64,000 nucleotides of DNA from Thereva unica. Its lineage: Eukaryota; Arthropoda; Insecta; Diptera; Therevidae. The translations under genes were made by a program, and so were the position numbers. Numbering within the stretch: the stretch's first letter is position 1; the number at the start of each line of letters is the position of its first letter. The stretch spans positions 1 through 64,000 of the forward strand of contig CATLJY010000850.1 of the NCBI GenBank assembly GCA_949987705.1. Reading direction: 5' to 3'. Below the pieces are notes generated by a model, which ran no database searches, was not told the origin of the DNA, and saw nothing but the letters and a program-made list of their open reading frames with translations. Shown here one piece after another: positions 62,860-64,000 of the stretch.

Positions 62860-64000
62860 AGTGTTTGTTAAATACTTTGTTAAGTTTTAGATTACGCAGT
62901 CTCACAACTTATAACCTACATAAGCCTTTAACAAAAACTTTTCAAGATTAATTATATATAGCGTTGGTCAGTGCGATACTTATGAATCTCCATGGCCAAA
63001 CTAGGGTGCGGTAAGCCGAATTTTTAACAATAAGACATGTATGTTTAAGTAAAATAATACACCTAATTCTGTTGTGCAAAGTGCACCACATTAGATTTTC
63101 CTCCAATCCAAAGAAAAATGTTTAGATTCGTTTTCTATAGTGTTTACATGTGTGATGCGCTTTTTTTTTTCAATTTGACACATTCGAATTATTGGCCTCG
63201 ATTCCCAGATCCGGCGGGTTGGAAGTGAGTGCGGATCAATCTCCACTTAATATATTGTCATCTAATCTGAAGTGTTATTCAACAGAAAGAATACCATGAA
63301 AAAGCGTAATTAGTGGATAGTCTCTAGGCACAACATCACACTAGTTTATTATTATAAAACATAGTCCCGGGTTTTCTACAATTTCATTTAACTTTCAAAT
63401 TGCCTATAAAATATCGAACTGACAGTTGAAATATCAACCCAGTTGAAGCGTTTGTGGCAAAACAACAACTTTTTACACAACTCAGTTTGGCAACTAGTTG
63501 GCCCGTGGATGGGCCCCATAAGCTGTTTAAAAAATCTAACACAAATAGACCAAGAGCTAGTGAGCCGTCCAAGTAACGGTGTGTCTGTAAGGCTAGAAAT
63601 TCTTATGGTGATGAGCCATAGTTGCCTAAGTACAATGACCATCGCTTGGCACGACTCAGCCCTGCACGTCATCAACCCTTATATTTTTGAAAGTGTAGGA
63701 AACATTTGAAAAAAAAAACTTGTTCCCATTTTGTTATTTGTTATTAAGTTCAAAAAAAAAATTGACAGGCGTTTGCGATGAGCACCTGACAGGCGAGCCT
63801 GAAGGTGTATTATGTGTAAATTAAAATAAACTTTATTCTGTAAAGTTGAAATTTACAGATATGTTTCTTTAGACGATTTAAAGTAAGTTGGTACAATGAC
63901 AGGCGGTTCTGGCTAGCATAAGTCCTTGACAGGCGAGGGGAAAGATGAGTGCGAGTAAGAGGCGTAGGATGAAAAATCATATCGTTGATAAATATGGGAC
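62860..64000. other. AT-rich right end with TGACAGGCG repeats
   Basis: No gene seen. The 9-mer TGACAGGCG occurs four times within ~200 bp (about 63763, 63788, 63899, 63929), all on the same strand. The window ends inside this region. Confidence 0.4.

Larger units (their letters stand above)
57796..63522. mobile_element. Possible DNA element with ~43-bp inverted termini (RTE-like LINE inside)
   Basis: ATGGGGCCCATCCAC(A/G)GGCCAACTAGTTG and on to TGAGTTGTGT at 57796-57840 recurs inverted at ~63480-63522. Subtracting the LINE at 59564-62846 leaves ~2.4 kb without a transposase. No target duplication was recognised. An extra CAACTAGTTGCACTG copy at ~58458 could instead mark a separate short MITE. 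Confidence 0.4.

Overview
The window reads as gene-poor, AT-rich arthropod (most likely insect) chromatin built almost entirely of nested transposable elements. I see no convincing single-copy host gene. The element mix supports this: BEL/Pao and Gypsy LTR elements, a CR1/Jockey-group LINE whose ORF1 carries a PHD-like finger, two RTE-like LINE families, Helitrons and Helentron derivatives carrying minisatellites, Tc1 and hAT DNA transposons, MITEs and a tRNA-headed SINE. Species cannot be named from the sequence.

Layout. 0-2.1 kb: a Tc1-type MITE and the first exon of a hAT transposase. 2.1-8.4 kb: a LINE (family L) whose (TA)n-containing 3' end is split by two head-to-tail Helitrons; the LINE itself abuts a Gypsy integrase (8.4-9.5 kb). 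9.8-10.3 kb: a MITE with ~127-bp inverted repeats. 11.0-18.6 kb: a 269-bp satellite interrupted by BEL-1, a BEL element with apparently identical LTRs and a 5-bp target duplication. In BEL-1 the reverse transcriptase, RNase H and integrase are absent and replaced by a long unrecognised coiled-coil, Ser/Arg-rich reading frame. 18.7-26.8 kb: Helentron and Helitron fragments, long arrays of ~125-bp units and duplicated non-coding blocks. 26.8-29.2 kb: Gypsy-2 3' end with a palindromic Tc1 insertion. 29.2-32.7 kb: an element with ~145-bp inverted repeats holding three nested RTE-like insertions, two with clean target duplications.

33.7-34.15 kb: a tRNA-derived SINE. 34.4-45.7 kb: BEL-2, deleted in RT, with a Helentron derivative (Pif1-type helicase end plus EEP endonuclease) sitting where integrase should be, one LTR joined to a deletion-fused LINE, and the other LTR split by an RTE-like element that itself contains a CR1-like insertion. 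48.9-52.6 kb: a second family-L LINE with near-complete ORF2. 52.6-59.5 kb: MITEs and an element with ~600-bp inverted arms around a decayed 'GCDT' family gene. 59.56-62.85 kb: a nearly intact RTE-like LINE with a 12-13-bp target duplication.

The elements interact by supplying machinery to one another: BEL-1 would need pol from another BEL, the SINE shares its tail with the CR1-like LINE, and the minisatellite Helitrons need an autonomous Helitron. The strongest leads are the chimeric BEL-1 frame, a 20-base core shared by otherwise different satellite units, antisense splice-site ladders in both BEL LTRs, and paired hairpins in the 3' ends of LINE family L. All names are by motif recognition; no alignments or searches were run.
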